Shown: positions 1 through 9,887 of the stretch, piece after piece
How the letters are laid out: each line of letters opens with the position of its first letter
How positions within the stretch are numbered: position 1 is the first letter of the stretch
Assembly (NCBI GenBank): GCA_020845755.1
Contig: JADLFE010000035.1
Span: 33,351 to 97,350 of the forward strand
Direction of reading: 5' to 3'
Origin: Phycisphaerales bacterium
GTDB taxonomy: Bacteria; Planctomycetota; Phycisphaerae; Phycisphaerales; UBA1924
DNA length: 64,000 nt
Translations under genes and position numbers: made by a program
Notes under the pieces: model-generated
The model's input: only the letters and a program-made list of their open reading frames with translations
Databases searched by the model: none
Told to the model about the DNA's origin: nothing

Positions 1-3000
1 CGCGTCCGCGTGCTGCAGATCGATCACCGCCAGTTCGACCGCCGGCGCGAGCATCGAGCGATCGTCCATCTCCGCCAGCCGCTTGAGCGCCTCGCCCACC
101 TGCTCGGGGGTGCCGATCGCCAGGATGCTCCCGGTCTTGGGCTCGGGAACCAGTTCAAGCGCCGTACGCCCCGCGGGCACTGTCGCGTTCACCATCTTCA
201 GCACGCTCGTCGAGAGTTGCTGCAGGTCGCCCTTGCTCGGCGTGTACGTCGCGGCCGTCCGCTCGCTCGGGCCCGCGGGCTGATCCAGTCGCTCGATCAC
301 GGACTTGGCCAGCTGAATCGTCGCCGCCGGCGCAGACACGATCAGCGAATTGCTGCGCGTTTCGGCCTCGACCTTGATCAGCGGCTTCTTGAACAGGTCC
401 TGGCGCGCCTGCCTCGCCAACTGCAACTGAAGCGAAAGCACACGCGGATCCAGTTGCTGCTGCTCAACCAGCAGCGCTTCCACCGTCTTGGCGATCACTC
501 CCGCGTCCGCGTTCTTGAGCGCAAACGTCTCCACGCTCGGCGTGTCCTGGTCCGTCGGGCGGATGTCGAGCGGCTTGACGATTTCTTCGATCTTCGCCAG
601 GTCCTGCGGCGTGCCCGTGAGCAGAATCGCGTTCGAACCCGGCGCGGGCAGCACCGTCACCTTCCCGCCGCTGGGAAGTTCGAACGTCGGCATCGCCTGT
701 GTCAGCGTCTGCGCCACCTGCCCGGCCTCGGCGTACGACAACGGAACGACGCGGATCACCGCTCGCCCGCTCGCCGCCGCCTCGGTATCGAGCGGCTGGA
801 TCAACTGCTCCGCGACTTCCTGGATCGCCGCCGGCGCCGAGATGATCAGCGTGTTCGAGCCCGCGTCCGCCGCGACCTCGAGCAACGACTTCACGTCCGT
901 CACCGGGCGGCCTTCCGAGTCCTGGATCTCGCGCAGTCGCGTCGTGAGCAATCGCTCAAGCAGCGTTTGCAGGCGCTCGGCCCGCGCGTGCTTGAGCGTG
1001 TAAAGCTTGACGGTTGTGCCCGGGCGATTCGCCGGGCCGTCCATCTGCTGCAGCACCTTCTCGACCGCCGTGAACACGCTCGTCGGCCCGCTCACGATCA
1101 GCGTGCGCGTCGTCGGCTCGCTGTCGACTGTCACCGGCGTCGCCACACCCGGCGCCGCGTTCTGTCCGCCGGCATAGATCGCGCCGGTCGAGGCCAGGTT
1201 CTTCAGCGTCGTCACCACGCTCGCAAGGTCCGCCCGCGCCACGCGGTAGGAACGAACCTCGACATTCTCCGCGAGCTTGGTCTGATCCAGGCTCTTGACG
1301 ATCTGTTCGAAGCCCGCCAGACGCTTCGCCGGCGCATCGACGATCAGCGAGTTGGTCGCGCGATCCGCACGAACCACGATCTCGCGAGGGCGCTGCAAAT
1401 CGGGGCGCGGCTGCCCGTTCCGCGGATCACGCGGCATGGGCGGCTCGGGGTACATCTGGTCGATGGTCTTGGCGAGTTCCTCCGCCCGCGCGACCTTCAG
1501 CGGGAAAATCCGGATCTCGCGCCCGTCGGCGTCGACCGCCTGCTGCTCGTTGAGCTGTTCGATCACCGCCTCGATCTCGGGCAGGATGTCCGCGTGGGCC
1601 GACACGATCAGCGTGTTGGTCGCGGGGTCCGGCTGGATGTCCACCGGCTGCTTGAGCTTGAGCTCGGGCGTGCGCTTGTCGTAGGCTTGCGTGAGAATCT
1701 GCGCCATGCTCGCCGCATCGGTCGTGCGCAGCTTCATGATCCGCATCGGCGGGCGTTCCGCCGTCTGCTGATTGTCCAGGTTCTTGACGAGCGCTTCGAT
1801 CACCGAGAACTGCGCCGGCTGGGCCGCGACGAGCACGGAGTTCGTCGTTTCGATGGCTTCGAACACCGGGTCCGGGCCGCCCTTGATCTGCAGCGACTTG
1901 CTCGACCGCAGCAATTCATCGAGGAACGTCACAACTTCCTTGGCCTTGGCGAGCTTCAGTTCGATCATCCGTATCTCGCGCGCCGGCCCGGCCTGGCGCG
2001 AGAGTTCGTCCATCACCTTCGCGAAGCGCGTCATTCCTTCCGTGTCCGCCACGACCAGCAGCGAGTTGGTCGTCTCGTCGACGTTCAACTCCACCGGGTT
2101 GGCGCCGGGAATCTGCGCGATCTGCGCGTCATAGATCTGCTTGGCCCGGTCCTTGATCTCGCCCGCCTTCGCGTTGGCGATCGGGAACACGCGCAGCGAT
2201 TTCTCGATCGGAACCGCCTGCAGTTCCTTGAGCATCGTCTCCACGCGCTCAAACGTCACCGTGTCGCCCGCAACGATCAGCGTCGAACTCTTGGGCTCCG
2301 ACTCGATCAGCACCTGCACCGGCTGCTTGCCCGGCTGGGCAGGCGCCGCCAGATTCCCCTGCCGCGAGAGCGACTGCAATGTCTGCACGATCGCGCCCAG
2401 GTTCGCCCCGACAACGCGGTACGTCCGCAGTTGCGACTGCGGCGGAAGCTCCACGCGATCCAGTTGCGCCGCCAGCGCCTGGATCGATTCCATCCGCTCC
2501 TGCGGCGCGTCGATAATCAGCGAGTTGCTCGACGGATCGGCCGAGACCGTCACTTCCTTGGGCTGCTGCGCCCACGGCATCGGGCGATTCAAACGATCAA
2601 CCGGCATCGGCGGCTGCGGATACAACTTCTCCATCGCGCTCGCCACGTCCGCCGCCTTGGCCACCTTCAGCGGGAACAATTGCGTCACTCGCCCCGTCGT
2701 ATCCTTCTTGTCCTTGTTCAATTCCTCCACGAACGATTTGATCTCGTTGAACAGGTCCGGATGCGCCGACACGATCAGCGTGTTGGTCGCCGCGTCCGCA
2801 CGCACATCCACCGGCTTGGCCGCCCGATCCGCCTGCGCCCGAGAGGCATACTGCTGCGTCAGCATCGACGCGATCGAACTCACGTCCGCCGTCTTGAGCT
2901 GCAAGAGCCTGAGCGGCGGAAGATCCGTGCGATCCAGCCTGTCCAGCCGCTTCACATAGTCCTCGATCACCCGCACCTGCACGTCCTCGCCCGTCACCAA

Positions 3001-4728
3001 GAGCGAGTTCGTCCGCTCGATCACGCGGATCGACGCCGGCTCCACACGCCGCGCCGGATCAGACGGATCGCTCCCCGCGAGCAAATCCGTGATCTGCGGC
3101 ACGAGCTCCTTGGCCGTCACGTTCTGCACGTCGATCACCCGTGTCGTCCGCGCGGGCGGCACCAACTGCTGCGCCTGCGTGAGCGCGTCGGTAAACAAAC
3201 GCATCGCGCTCGAGCGCGCCGTGATGAGCGCCGAGCCCGACTTCTCGTCGAACTCCCACGTCACCGGGCCGGCCTGGTCTTCCGACAAGCCCGCCGTGCG
3301 CTGCGCGTACAACTGCTCGGCCCGCGCAAGCAAGCCCTTCGGGTCCGCGCCCAAGAGCTTCACGACCCGCAGTTCGCGCGCCGTTGGATCATCCGCGTCG
3401 AGACGCTTCACCAACTCCGCGATCATCGCCATCTGCGCCGGCTCGGCCCGCACCACCAGCTTGTTCAGCTCGTCCACCGGCTCCACGCTCGGCTCGCGAT
3501 AGGCGCCGCCGTCCGTCGGCGCCAGCATCGGCCTCGCCAACTTGGTGAGCTTGGGCGCCATCACCGACGGGCGAACCTTCGCCACGTCAAACGTCCGCGA
3601 CTCCTGCACCACCTGGATGTTCTGCTGCGCACTCGTCAGCATCCCGTCGAACGCCGACAGCGCCGCCCGCGAACCGATCAGCGTGACAGAACGCGTGGGC
3701 TCATCGAGCGTCGCGGTCACCGGATCGGTCTCGCTCTTGCCCGTCGCCGCGTAGAGCTGCGTCGCCCGTTCCAGCACCGCCCTGGGCTCGCCGCCGGTGA
3801 TCCGCACCAGGCGCACTTCCTTGTCGGTCTGCGGCGCCACGTCGATGCCCTGCACGAGCTGCTCGAACGCCTTCAGGTCCGCGTCGGGCCCCGTCGCAAC
3901 CAATCCCTTGGAATCGGGCGTGGGCGCAAACTTCACCGCCTGCATCTGACGCGGCGTGAGCAACTTGCCCGCGATCGCTTCGACCTGAGCCGGCGTCACA
4001 TACTTCAGACGCACCGTTGTCGCGCGACGCTCACTCCTCGGCTGCGTGTCGTTCCCCGCGCCGGGATCGATCTCGCCCATCAGCGCCGTCGCCTGGAGCA
4101 AGAGAGACTGCGACCCCACCAGCGTCAACTTGCCCGACTCAGGGAGAGGCAGGAGCACTGGCTTGTTCTTGGGCTGAATGCTTGCAAACAGACCCTCGAT
4201 CTTCCGTGCCGCGTCCTCGGGCGTCAGCGTGCGCAGCGTGAACGTCACCATCTGCGTCTCGCCCGCCGCCCCGCCGTCTGGCTGGTCCAGCAACTTGACG
4301 AGCTCCTCGCAGGTCTGCAGCCGCGTCACGGGCCCGACCGCGATGATCGAATTGGTGCGGATATCGGGCTGGATATTCATGCCCGAGATGCTGATGTCCT
4401 GCACCGTCGTCTGCTTGCCATCCTTGTCGATGAATGTCTGCTTCACGCGCTCGCCGATCAGGCCGCGGAGTGCGTTGTACACCGCGTCCGCCTGCGCGTG
4501 CTGAAGTTTGAAGAGTTTAAACTGCGTATCCACCGGGCGAACGTCGTCAATCGTCTGCACGATCGACTGGATGCGACGGCACTGCGCCGCCGACTCCACG
4601 ATCACCAGCATGTTCTGGGCCGGCACGCTCGTCACCGCGCCGTACGGCCCGATCATCGGCTTGATCTGCGCCGCCACAAGGTCCGACGCCGCGTTGCTCA
4701 AAGGCAGCGTCAGTGTCAGGAATTGCTC
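1..4728 (-). repeat. Tandem secretin N-type modules (protein-level repeat)
   Basis: About 20 copies of a module of roughly 70-110 residues. The recurring signature is [T/S]N[T/S]L[I/L]V.[A/G] near the centre, followed about 15 residues later by a helix ending in LD or LN. The copies differ clearly in sequence, so this is an old protein-domain expansion and not a recent DNA tandem repeat. Boundaries are approximate. Confidence 0.75.
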
Positions 4729-5358
4729 GGGCTTCATGTCCGGCGGCACGTTCTCGCGCGCCACCACGCCGGCCTTCTGCGCCGAGGCTTGCAGTGTCGA
4801 CAGATACAGGAACTGCTCCTGCCGGCGCAATTGCACGCCGTGCATCGACAGGTTCAGGTTCAGGATCGACAACGCATCGTCGAACGCATACGACGACGCG
4901 CCGATGAACGTCATGTTCCCCGGCGGCACCGCAACCTCGCGGATGATCGGCAGCCCCGACTCACGCGAGAAGAAGTCCAGCACGAAATCAAACGGCACGT
5001 CCTTGAAATTGAACGTGATCCCCTTGGGCGCGGGCGCCTGCGCCGGCTGAGCGGGCGGCGTCACCGGTTGGGCCGCGGGCTGCGCAGCGGCCGGTGGCTG
5101 CGCTTCTGGTCCGGGCGCCGGAACCGGAGGTTGGGCGGGCGGCTCCTTCGCCGGAGCAGGCTGCGCCGCGGGCTGGGCCGCCGGCTGCGCAGCAGGTTGG
5201 GCCGCGGGCGCCGCGTCCTGTGCCCGCGCTGACCACACCGGCACCGCCGTCCCCGAGGCCGCGATCAACGATGCCGCCACGATCGCCGCCCGGCGTGCGC
5301 GCAGGGCCGTCCCATTCGCCGCGCCGATCGATGCCCGTGCGTCGTTCTCGTATTCCAT
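1..5358 (-). CDS. Giant secretin-family protein, multi-N-domain (partial)
   Basis: The gene starts at an ATG (5358-5356) behind a strong GGAGGT site and is still open after 1786 codons at the window edge, so the C-terminus is missing. Residues about 20-46 look like a signal peptide (cleavage after SARA). A Pro/Ala/Gln-rich linker follows to about residue 112, then an N0/STN-like domain (about 113-190). From about residue 210 to the edge there is a tandem series of secretin N1/NolW-type modules, each marked by a strand such as TNTLIVSA, SNSLIIDA or TNSLLVTG. Secretins form the outer-membrane channel of type II secretion and type IV pili, and family members usually have two to four N modules; I count about 20. 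The pore domain would lie beyond the left edge, so channel function is inferred. It is the last visible gene of the gsp/pil-like cluster, 55 bp after the PilO-like gene. Confidence 0.85.
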   Translation of the reverse strand, partial: MEYENDARASIGAANGTALRARRAAIVAASLIAASGTAVPVWSARAQDAAPAAQPAAQPAAQPAAQPAPAKEPPAQPPVPAPGPEAQPPAAAQPAAQPVTPPAQPAQAPAPKGITFNFKDVPFDFVLDFFSRESGLPIIREVAVPPGNMTFIGASSYAFDDALSILNLNLSMHGVQLRRQEQFLYLSTLQASAQKAGVVARENVPPDMKPEQFLTLTLPLSNAASDLVAAQIKPMIGPYGAVTSVPAQNMLVIVESAAQCRRIQSIVQTIDDVRPVDTQFKLFKLQHAQADAVYNALRGLIGERVKQTFIDKDGKQTTVQDISISGMNIQPDIRTNSIIAVGPVTRLQTCEELVKLLDQPDGGAAGETQMVTFTLRTLTPEDAARKIEGLFASIQPKNKPVLLPLPESGKLTLVGSQSLLLQATALMGEIDPGAGNDTQPRSERRATTVRLKYVTPAQVEAIAGKLLTPRQMQAVKFAPTPDSKGLVATGPDADLKAFEQLVQGIDVAPQTDKEVRLVRITGGEPRAVLERATQLYAATGKSETDPVTATLDEPTRSVTLIGSRAALSAFDGMLTSAQQNIQVVQESRTFDVAKVRPSVMAPKLTKLARPMLAPTDGGAYREPSVEPVDELNKLVVRAEPAQMAMIAELVKRLDADDPTARELRVVKLLGADPKGLLARAEQLYAQRTAGLSEDQAGPVTWEFDEKSGSALITARSSAMRLFTDALTQAQQLVPPARTTRVIDVQNVTAKELVPQITDLLAGSDPSDPARRVEPASIRVIERTNSLLVTGEDVQVRVIEDYVKRLDRLDRTDLPPLRLLQLKTADVSSIASMLTQQYASRAQADRAAKPVDVRADAATNTLIVSAHPDLFNEIKSFVEELNKDKKDTTGRVTQLFPLKVAKAADVASAMEKLYPQPPMPVDRLNRPMPWAQQPKEVTVSADPSSNSLIIDAPQERMESIQALAAQLDRVELPPQSQLRTYRVVGANLGAIVQTLQSLSRQGNLAAPAQPGKQPVQVLIESEPKSSTLIVAGDTVTFERVETMLKELQAVPIEKSLRVFPIANAKAGEIKDRAKQIYDAQIAQIPGANPVELNVDETTNSLLVVADTEGMTRFAKVMDELSRQAGPAREIRMIELKLAKAKEVVTFLDELLRSSKSLQIKGGPDPVFEAIETTNSVLVAAQPAQFSVIEALVKNLDNQQTAERPPMRIMKLRTTDAASMAQILTQAYDKRTPELKLKQPVDIQPDPATNTLIVSAHADILPEIEAVIEQLNEQQAVDADGREIRIFPLKVARAEELAKTIDQMYPEPPMPRDPRNGQPRPDLQRPREIVVRADRATNSLIVDAPAKRLAGFEQIVKSLDQTKLAENVEVRSYRVARADLASVVTTLKNLASTGAIYAGGQNAAPGVATPVTVDSEPTTRTLIVSGPTSVFTAVEKVLQQMDGPANRPGTTVKLYTLKHARAERLQTLLERLLTTRLREIQDSEGRPVTDVKSLLEVAADAGSNTLIISAPAAIQEVAEQLIQPLDTEAAASGRAVIRVVPLSYAEAGQVAQTLTQAMPTFELPSGGKVTVLPAPGSNAILLTGTPQDLAKIEEIVKPLDIRPTDQDTPSVETFALKNADAGVIAKTVEALLVEQQQLDPRVLSLQLQLARQARQDLFKKPLIKVEAETRSNSLIVSAPAATIQLAKSVIERLDQPAGPSERTAATYTPSKGDLQQLSTSVLKMVNATVPAGRTALELVPEPKTGSILAIGTPEQVGEALKRLAEMDDRSMLAPAVELAVIDLQHADA

Positions 5359-5413
5359 ACCTACCTCCACACCGAGCCTCCGGCCCGGATCGAGTTGTCA
5401 CACACGTCGCAGT

Positions 5414-6430
5414 CTACTGTCCCGGCGACTGTTCGGCCGGCGTTCGCACGCCCAATACCTGACCGTTCACGAACGCAAACTTCTTCCCGCCGATGTCAAA
5501 CACCGCTCGCTCGCCTTCACCATCGACGAACGTCAAGTCCAGCACCTTCCCGCCCGGAGGCAGCACCGCTCGCTCGTTCGTCTTGGTGTTCAGCACCCAC
5601 GCCTCCACACCCTTGGCTGTCCGAACCACTCCCACCAACTTCCAGTCGTTGTAAGGCGGAGGTGGCGGAGGCGCGGGTATCGGTGGCGGCGCCGGATTCT
5701 GCGCCACCACCGTCGGCGGCGGTGCGGGCGGTGGCGCCGGGGGCGGCGGCTCGCGGAACATGTTCGTCCCCGCCACCGCGCTCCACATCGCCTCCATCGT
5801 CTGTGGCGGAGGAACCACCACAGGCTCTTTATCCGCCTTGGCCAGGTCCGGCGCGATCATCGTCGACACGCTCACCGAAACGTCGAACTGCTCGCGCTCT
5901 TTGCCCTTGGGCTTGATCGAGAAGTCATCCACGCGATGCACCCACGCCTGCGCCTGCACCGCCGCAAGCACCCGCAGCACCTGGTCCAGCGTCCCGGTCC
6001 CCTTCAACGTCCCCTCGATCACGCTGAAATCGGGCTGCTTCTGCTGGGCGATCGCACGCTTGAGCGTTGACTGCACTCCCTTGGCATTCCGCAGCGGGCT
6101 CGCCTGGGCCAGCGGCTGGCCGGTCTGCACCACCACGCCCCCCAGGCCGCACTGCGCCGCGATCTGGTTGAGCCCGTCGCGGAACCGCTTGTCCACCACG
6201 TCGAGTTTGCTCCCCAGAGTCGTCGCGCCGAACTCCGAGAGTTTCTTGCTCACGACCACGCGCTGCTTGAGCAACCCCGCAAGGCGCTGCTCCTCGTCGC
6301 GCGCCACCTTGATCTTGCCGAGCAGTTCGTCGCGCGGGCTGGCATATACAAAGAGGTACGCGCCGAAGATCGCCGCCGCCGCGCCCGCGCCGCCCAGCCA
6401 CCACTTGCCACGAAACGTCAGGAGGTTCAT
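5414..6430 (-). CDS. PilO/GspM-like protein with C-terminal PilP/GspC-like domain
   Basis: 338 aa. One N-terminal membrane segment (about residues 11-30) is followed by a charged coiled coil (about 35-65) and an alpha/beta region (to about 200) typical of PilO/GspM inner-membrane platform proteins. A proline-rich linker (about 228-260) leads to a small beta domain beginning DWKLVGVV (about 262-332) that resembles the PilP or GspC homology region, which contacts secretin N0 domains in known systems. PilO and PilP are normally separate proteins, so this looks like a fusion. The ATG overlaps the stop of the PilM/PilN-like gene (ATGA), which suggests translational coupling. The fold assignment rests on organisation and motifs, not on an alignment. 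Confidence 0.7.
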   Translation of the reverse strand: MNLLTFRGKWWLGGAGAAAAIFGAYLFVYASPRDELLGKIKVARDEEQRLAGLLKQRVVVSKKLSEFGATTLGSKLDVVDKRFRDGLNQIAAQCGLGGVVVQTGQPLAQASPLRNAKGVQSTLKRAIAQQKQPDFSVIEGTLKGTGTLDQVLRVLAAVQAQAWVHRVDDFSIKPKGKEREQFDVSVSVSTMIAPDLAKADKEPVVVPPPQTMEAMWSAVAGTNMFREPPPPAPPPAPPPTVVAQNPAPPPIPAPPPPPPYNDWKLVGVVRTAKGVEAWVLNTKTNERAVLPPGGKVLDLTFVDGEGERAVFDIGGKKFAFVNGQVLGVRTPAEQSPGQ

Positions 6431-8130
6431 GAGCCACCCCCCGCCACGGGCGTTTCGGTCGGCCGCTGCTCCTCCGCGGGATGCTCCGTCGTTGTATCCG
6501 GCGGCGGGGCAGCGTTCGCCTTGTTCGCGGGCGCCGGCGTCTGCGGCACGCCAGCCTTGACGCCGGGTTTGGATCCGTCCTTTGTCTTGTCCGACGCCTT
6601 GGCCGGCGGCTTCTCCGGGAGCGCCAGCGACGTATTCAACTCGAAGTCGAACTTGTCCGCCACGTCAGCGCCCTTGCTCTCGACGCGGTACAACTCGCTC
6701 TGCACCAATGTCTCTCGCAGCCCTGTCGCAACCGCACGCGACTTCATCGTTCCCTCGATCGACAACGATGCCTCGCGCCTCGGCTGCCATGTGCCGTCCG
6801 GATACCTCGTCCCTCCCGGCACATACTCAGCCGACGCCTTGAGATGCCCCGTCAGTGCGTTCAGGATCGACTGGTTCGTGGGCGGGAATCGCTCGCTGAT
6901 CGCGTTCACATGCGGGAGCCACTGCACTCCCGACGCCCGCCACGTCTCGAGATGCGACAGTCGCGCGTGCTGCACCAGGAACGCGTCGTAATCCCTGGCC
7001 TTGCCAGCCGCGTCACCCTGCGCCTGCGTTACCTCGCTCTCCAGCAACGCCAGCCGCTGGTTCGACAGCACCACCCCGCCGCCGCCGAACACAATCAGCC
7101 CGAGCACGCCGAGCAGCGCCATCTTGCGCACCTGCGCGTTCTTGTCCGGCGCCTTGCGTGGCGACGCAAAGTCGAGCGTGGGCGCGCCCAGCACCCACTC
7201 ATACAGCAAGCCCGCCAAGGGCGCGATCGCCGTCATTTCGTCGGGCGAGATCGCCGCCTCGCACGTCACCCGCGACGGCAACCCGGTCAGGCTCCACGAC
7301 GCCTCGAGTTGCTTGCCGCAACTCTCGCCCGCCAACCGCGCCGTCTCGCCCGCGCCAAGCACCGTCACGCCGCCCAGATCAAGACCCGGGCTGGCGGCCC
7401 GATGGCTCGCCCACGTCCGCTTGGCCTCGACGCTCAGCCGCTCCGCGAAACTCTCCCGCTCCTCCGCCGTGTGCGGCAGGGCAACATCCACCGAGCGCGC
7501 GAACGTCATCGCGCCGTCCTCGACCACCACGAACTCCGCCGTCGCGCGCCCGAGCGTAACGCCCAGCACGCCCGCGCCCTGGCGGATCGACGACTCGGTC
7601 AGCATCGCCGCCGTCCCCGCGCCGCGCATGCCGATCCGCCGCACCGGCCAGCCGATCCCCGCGCCCAGCGCCATGAACCACGCCGCCCGATCGCCCGGGA
7701 TCGCCGCCGCCATCACCGAAAGCGACGGATGCCCGCTCGAATCCGGCGTCGCCAGCCCCGACTTCATCGGCACATAGTCGATCGACGCGCCCTCGGCCGA
7801 CACCGCCAACTGGCGGCTCATCTGCAGCGACACCGCGCCCGCAAGATCGCCCTCGTCCGTCTCCTCGCTCACCGGGAGCGACAATCGCTTCAGCACCACG
7901 TCCGCACGCGGCACGCTCAGCACGACCCTGCTCTTGGCAAAGCCGGCCTCGCGCAGAATGCCCGCAATCCACGCGCCGCAGCGCGCGCCGTCCTCGATCG
8001 CGACGCCCTCGGGCGCATCGGCGACAACGACGCGCCGCACCTCCACGCCGCCGACAGTGACGATGCCCTGCAGGGCCGCGACACGACCACGCTCAAAGTC
8101 GACCACCGTGAACAGCCCGCGCGTGCTCAT
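6427..8130 (-). CDS. PilM-PilN (GspL-like) fusion, secretion/pilus inner-membrane platform
   Basis: 567 aa. Residues 1 to about 330 look like the cytoplasmic actin-like PilM/GspL domain (opening FTVVDFERGRVAAL, later VLSVPRADVVLKRLSLP). A single membrane segment lies at about 336-356 (ALLGVLGLIVFGGGGVVL). The periplasmic part has a short coiled coil and a PilN-like alpha/beta region, then a Lys/Pro/Ala/Thr-rich tail. In type IV pili PilM and PilN are separate; in type II secretion GspL combines the two roles, so this can be read as a GspL-type protein. ATGA overlaps join it to the gspK-like gene upstream and the PilO-like gene downstream. Confidence 0.75.
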   Translation of the reverse strand: MSTRGLFTVVDFERGRVAALQGIVTVGGVEVRRVVVADAPEGVAIEDGARCGAWIAGILREAGFAKSRVVLSVPRADVVLKRLSLPVSEETDEGDLAGAVSLQMSRQLAVSAEGASIDYVPMKSGLATPDSSGHPSLSVMAAAIPGDRAAWFMALGAGIGWPVRRIGMRGAGTAAMLTESSIRQGAGVLGVTLGRATAEFVVVEDGAMTFARSVDVALPHTAEERESFAERLSVEAKRTWASHRAASPGLDLGGVTVLGAGETARLAGESCGKQLEASWSLTGLPSRVTCEAAISPDEMTAIAPLAGLLYEWVLGAPTLDFASPRKAPDKNAQVRKMALLGVLGLIVFGGGGVVLSNQRLALLESEVTQAQGDAAGKARDYDAFLVQHARLSHLETWRASGVQWLPHVNAISERFPPTNQSILNALTGHLKASAEYVPGGTRYPDGTWQPRREASLSIEGTMKSRAVATGLRETLVQSELYRVESKGADVADKFDFELNTSLALPEKPPAKASDKTKDGSKPGVKAGVPQTPAPANKANAAPPPDTTTEHPAEEQRPTETPVAGGGS

Positions 8131-9887
8131 GGTGCGTTCCCTCCTTGCCCGCCCGAGCGCCCACGCGTCGACCAGCGCCCGACGCGGTCATCACCGCGAT
8201 CAGGTACCGGAGTCGCGCGCGGCGTGTCCTCCCCCTTGGGCGGGTCACGATCCGAGTAAGCATCGCTCTCGCTCGTCATAGGCTCGGCATCCATGCCTTC
8301 CAGCGTGAGGCCCGCGTCCATCGCACCAGGATCGAGGTCCAGGTCAGCGCCGACCCCGTCATCCGAAAACGGTACGCCGTCCGCGCCGTCCCCGGCCCCG
8401 GTACCGCCCGATCCTTCACCCGAAAGTTCCGCGTTCAGACCCGGTTCAACCGGACCCGCACGCCCCGGCAAGAGGTCGCGGATCTCGTCGAGGGTCACAT
8501 CACGCAGATACGCCACCCTCGGGCGTTCCGCCGCCACGTCGATCACCGCCTCGTACACCACCCGCCCCGCCCAGTCGACGTTGCTGGTCCGCGTCTCGTT
8601 CGAAATCGATTCGCCCCGCCCGGAATCGCCGGTCGAGTCAAACGCGACGCCCGCTCCGAAGGTGTCGCGACCACCGCCGCTCCCCGCCCCGCCAGGCACC
8701 CCTCCAACAACCATGCCCGCCTCGATCCGCACCCGCCATTGCAGGCTCCGCGTTGTGATGTGATCCACCGCCGACTGGAACTGCTCCACGCTGATCAGCC
8801 CCTCGCTCAAGGGCCAGGTCACCAGCGCCCGGCTCTCCTCCGTCAACCTCGATCGCGCCGCAACGATCGCCTCGGCGCTCTCGGCTGTCATCCCCGGAAC
8901 GCTCGCCAGCACTTCAGCACTGGCGCGGTTCATATCCACCCGTCCGGGCACATACGCCCCAGGCGTCGCGCTGTACGCGTCCAGCAGCACGCCCCACTCG
9001 CCCTCCGGTACCGCCAATTGCCGCAGCACCGCGACGATGTCCGATGCGCTCCCGAACTTCGTCCCCGCGTTCATCACGCGCTCAACCGCCTGGGCCCCTT
9101 CGGCCCCGAAGCGCGCCGTGATCTGCTCGCCCAGTTCCTTTGACCACCCAAACGCCAGATTGATCCGCCGCCGACCGGAGTGCTCATCGCCGCCAGGACC
9201 CATGCCCGCTTGCACGTCGGGGTCGCACGACAACGCCGTCAGCACACGCATCGGCTCGCCCCGAGGAGGTTCATCGCCTCCGCTGCTCGATCCGGCAGTT
9301 GACGCCGTCGGTGAACTCGCCGCGGCGCTCAGATCGCTGGTCGGGATCGGTCCCGGCGCTCCGCCGCTTTGACTCTTCGCCGGTGAGAGATCGATCGACT
9401 CGACCGCGGCGATCGCGCCGCCCTGGCGCGCCGCGATGATCGCGTCCGCCGCCGGCCCGACCAGCGCCCGCAGCGACTCGTCGGGCGTCGTGTTCACGTT
9501 CGCTCGTCCGGCCTCGGGCGTCACGTCGCCCTCCGCGCCCAGCGACACCAGCCGCACCACCCCGCGCCGCCCGCCCGACTCGAACAGCATCCACTCGCTC
9601 GTCAGTGTGGGTGTCGCGCCCTTCAACAGCGCGACGCGCTGGTCAGCCAACTCCGCCATCGCCGCCTGCACGCCAGACCATGCCAGCGCCCGTGCCTGCC
9701 GGCGCGAAAGCGACGCGCTCGCGCCATACGCCTGCGCTCCCGTCGCGGCCGTCAGCGTCGCGCCGATCAGCGCGACCAGAACCACGATCAGCATCACCGC
9801 CGGGAGCATGATCGCCCGACGGACCCGCGTCCCGCAGTCAGAAGCACGAGATGCACCGGCGCAAAGCCCGGAGTGTGCGCGCGTCAT
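8127..9887 (-). CDS. gspK: GspK-like minor pseudopilin
   Basis: 586 aa, longer than most GspK (about 320-360). The N-terminus has a hydrophobic helix (about 26-47) preceded by RRAIMLPAV, in the style of type III-like minor pseudopilins. Two short helix-hairpin motifs are visible, RANVNTTPDESLRALVG and MNRASAEVLASVPGMTAESA, which match the GspK SAM-like domain. The extra length includes a Ser/Gly-rich insertion and an acidic Gly-rich C-terminal region. GspK normally caps the pseudopilus tip with GspI and GspJ, and both neighbours are encoded immediately upstream. It overlaps gspJ and the PilM/PilN-like gene by four bases on each side. Confidence 0.8.
   Translation of the reverse strand: MTRAHSGLCAGASRASDCGTRVRRAIMLPAVMLIVVLVALIGATLTAATGAQAYGASASLSRRQARALAWSGVQAAMAELADQRVALLKGATPTLTSEWMLFESGGRRGVVRLVSLGAEGDVTPEAGRANVNTTPDESLRALVGPAADAIIAARQGGAIAAVESIDLSPAKSQSGGAPGPIPTSDLSAAASSPTASTAGSSSGGDEPPRGEPMRVLTALSCDPDVQAGMGPGGDEHSGRRRINLAFGWSKELGEQITARFGAEGAQAVERVMNAGTKFGSASDIVAVLRQLAVPEGEWGVLLDAYSATPGAYVPGRVDMNRASAEVLASVPGMTAESAEAIVAARSRLTEESRALVTWPLSEGLISVEQFQSAVDHITTRSLQWRVRIEAGMVVGGVPGGAGSGGGRDTFGAGVAFDSTGDSGRGESISNETRTSNVDWAGRVVYEAVIDVAAERPRVAYLRDVTLDEIRDLLPGRAGPVEPGLNAELSGEGSGGTGAGDGADGVPFSDDGVGADLDLDPGAMDAGLTLEGMDAEPMTSESDAYSDRDPPKGEDTPRATPVPDRGDDRVGRWSTRGRSGGQGGNAP

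Noticed and set aside
1..4728. Possible CRISPR or DNA tandem array
   Set aside because: The repeats are protein-level modules with diverged DNA; there are no uniform repeats with spacers.
10..5232. A 1740-codon open frame on the plus strand opposite the secretin gene
   Set aside because: It is extremely Arg/Leu/His-rich with no family signature, as expected for the antisense of a GC-rich gene. The minus strand has a signal peptide, ribosome site and clear secretin modules.
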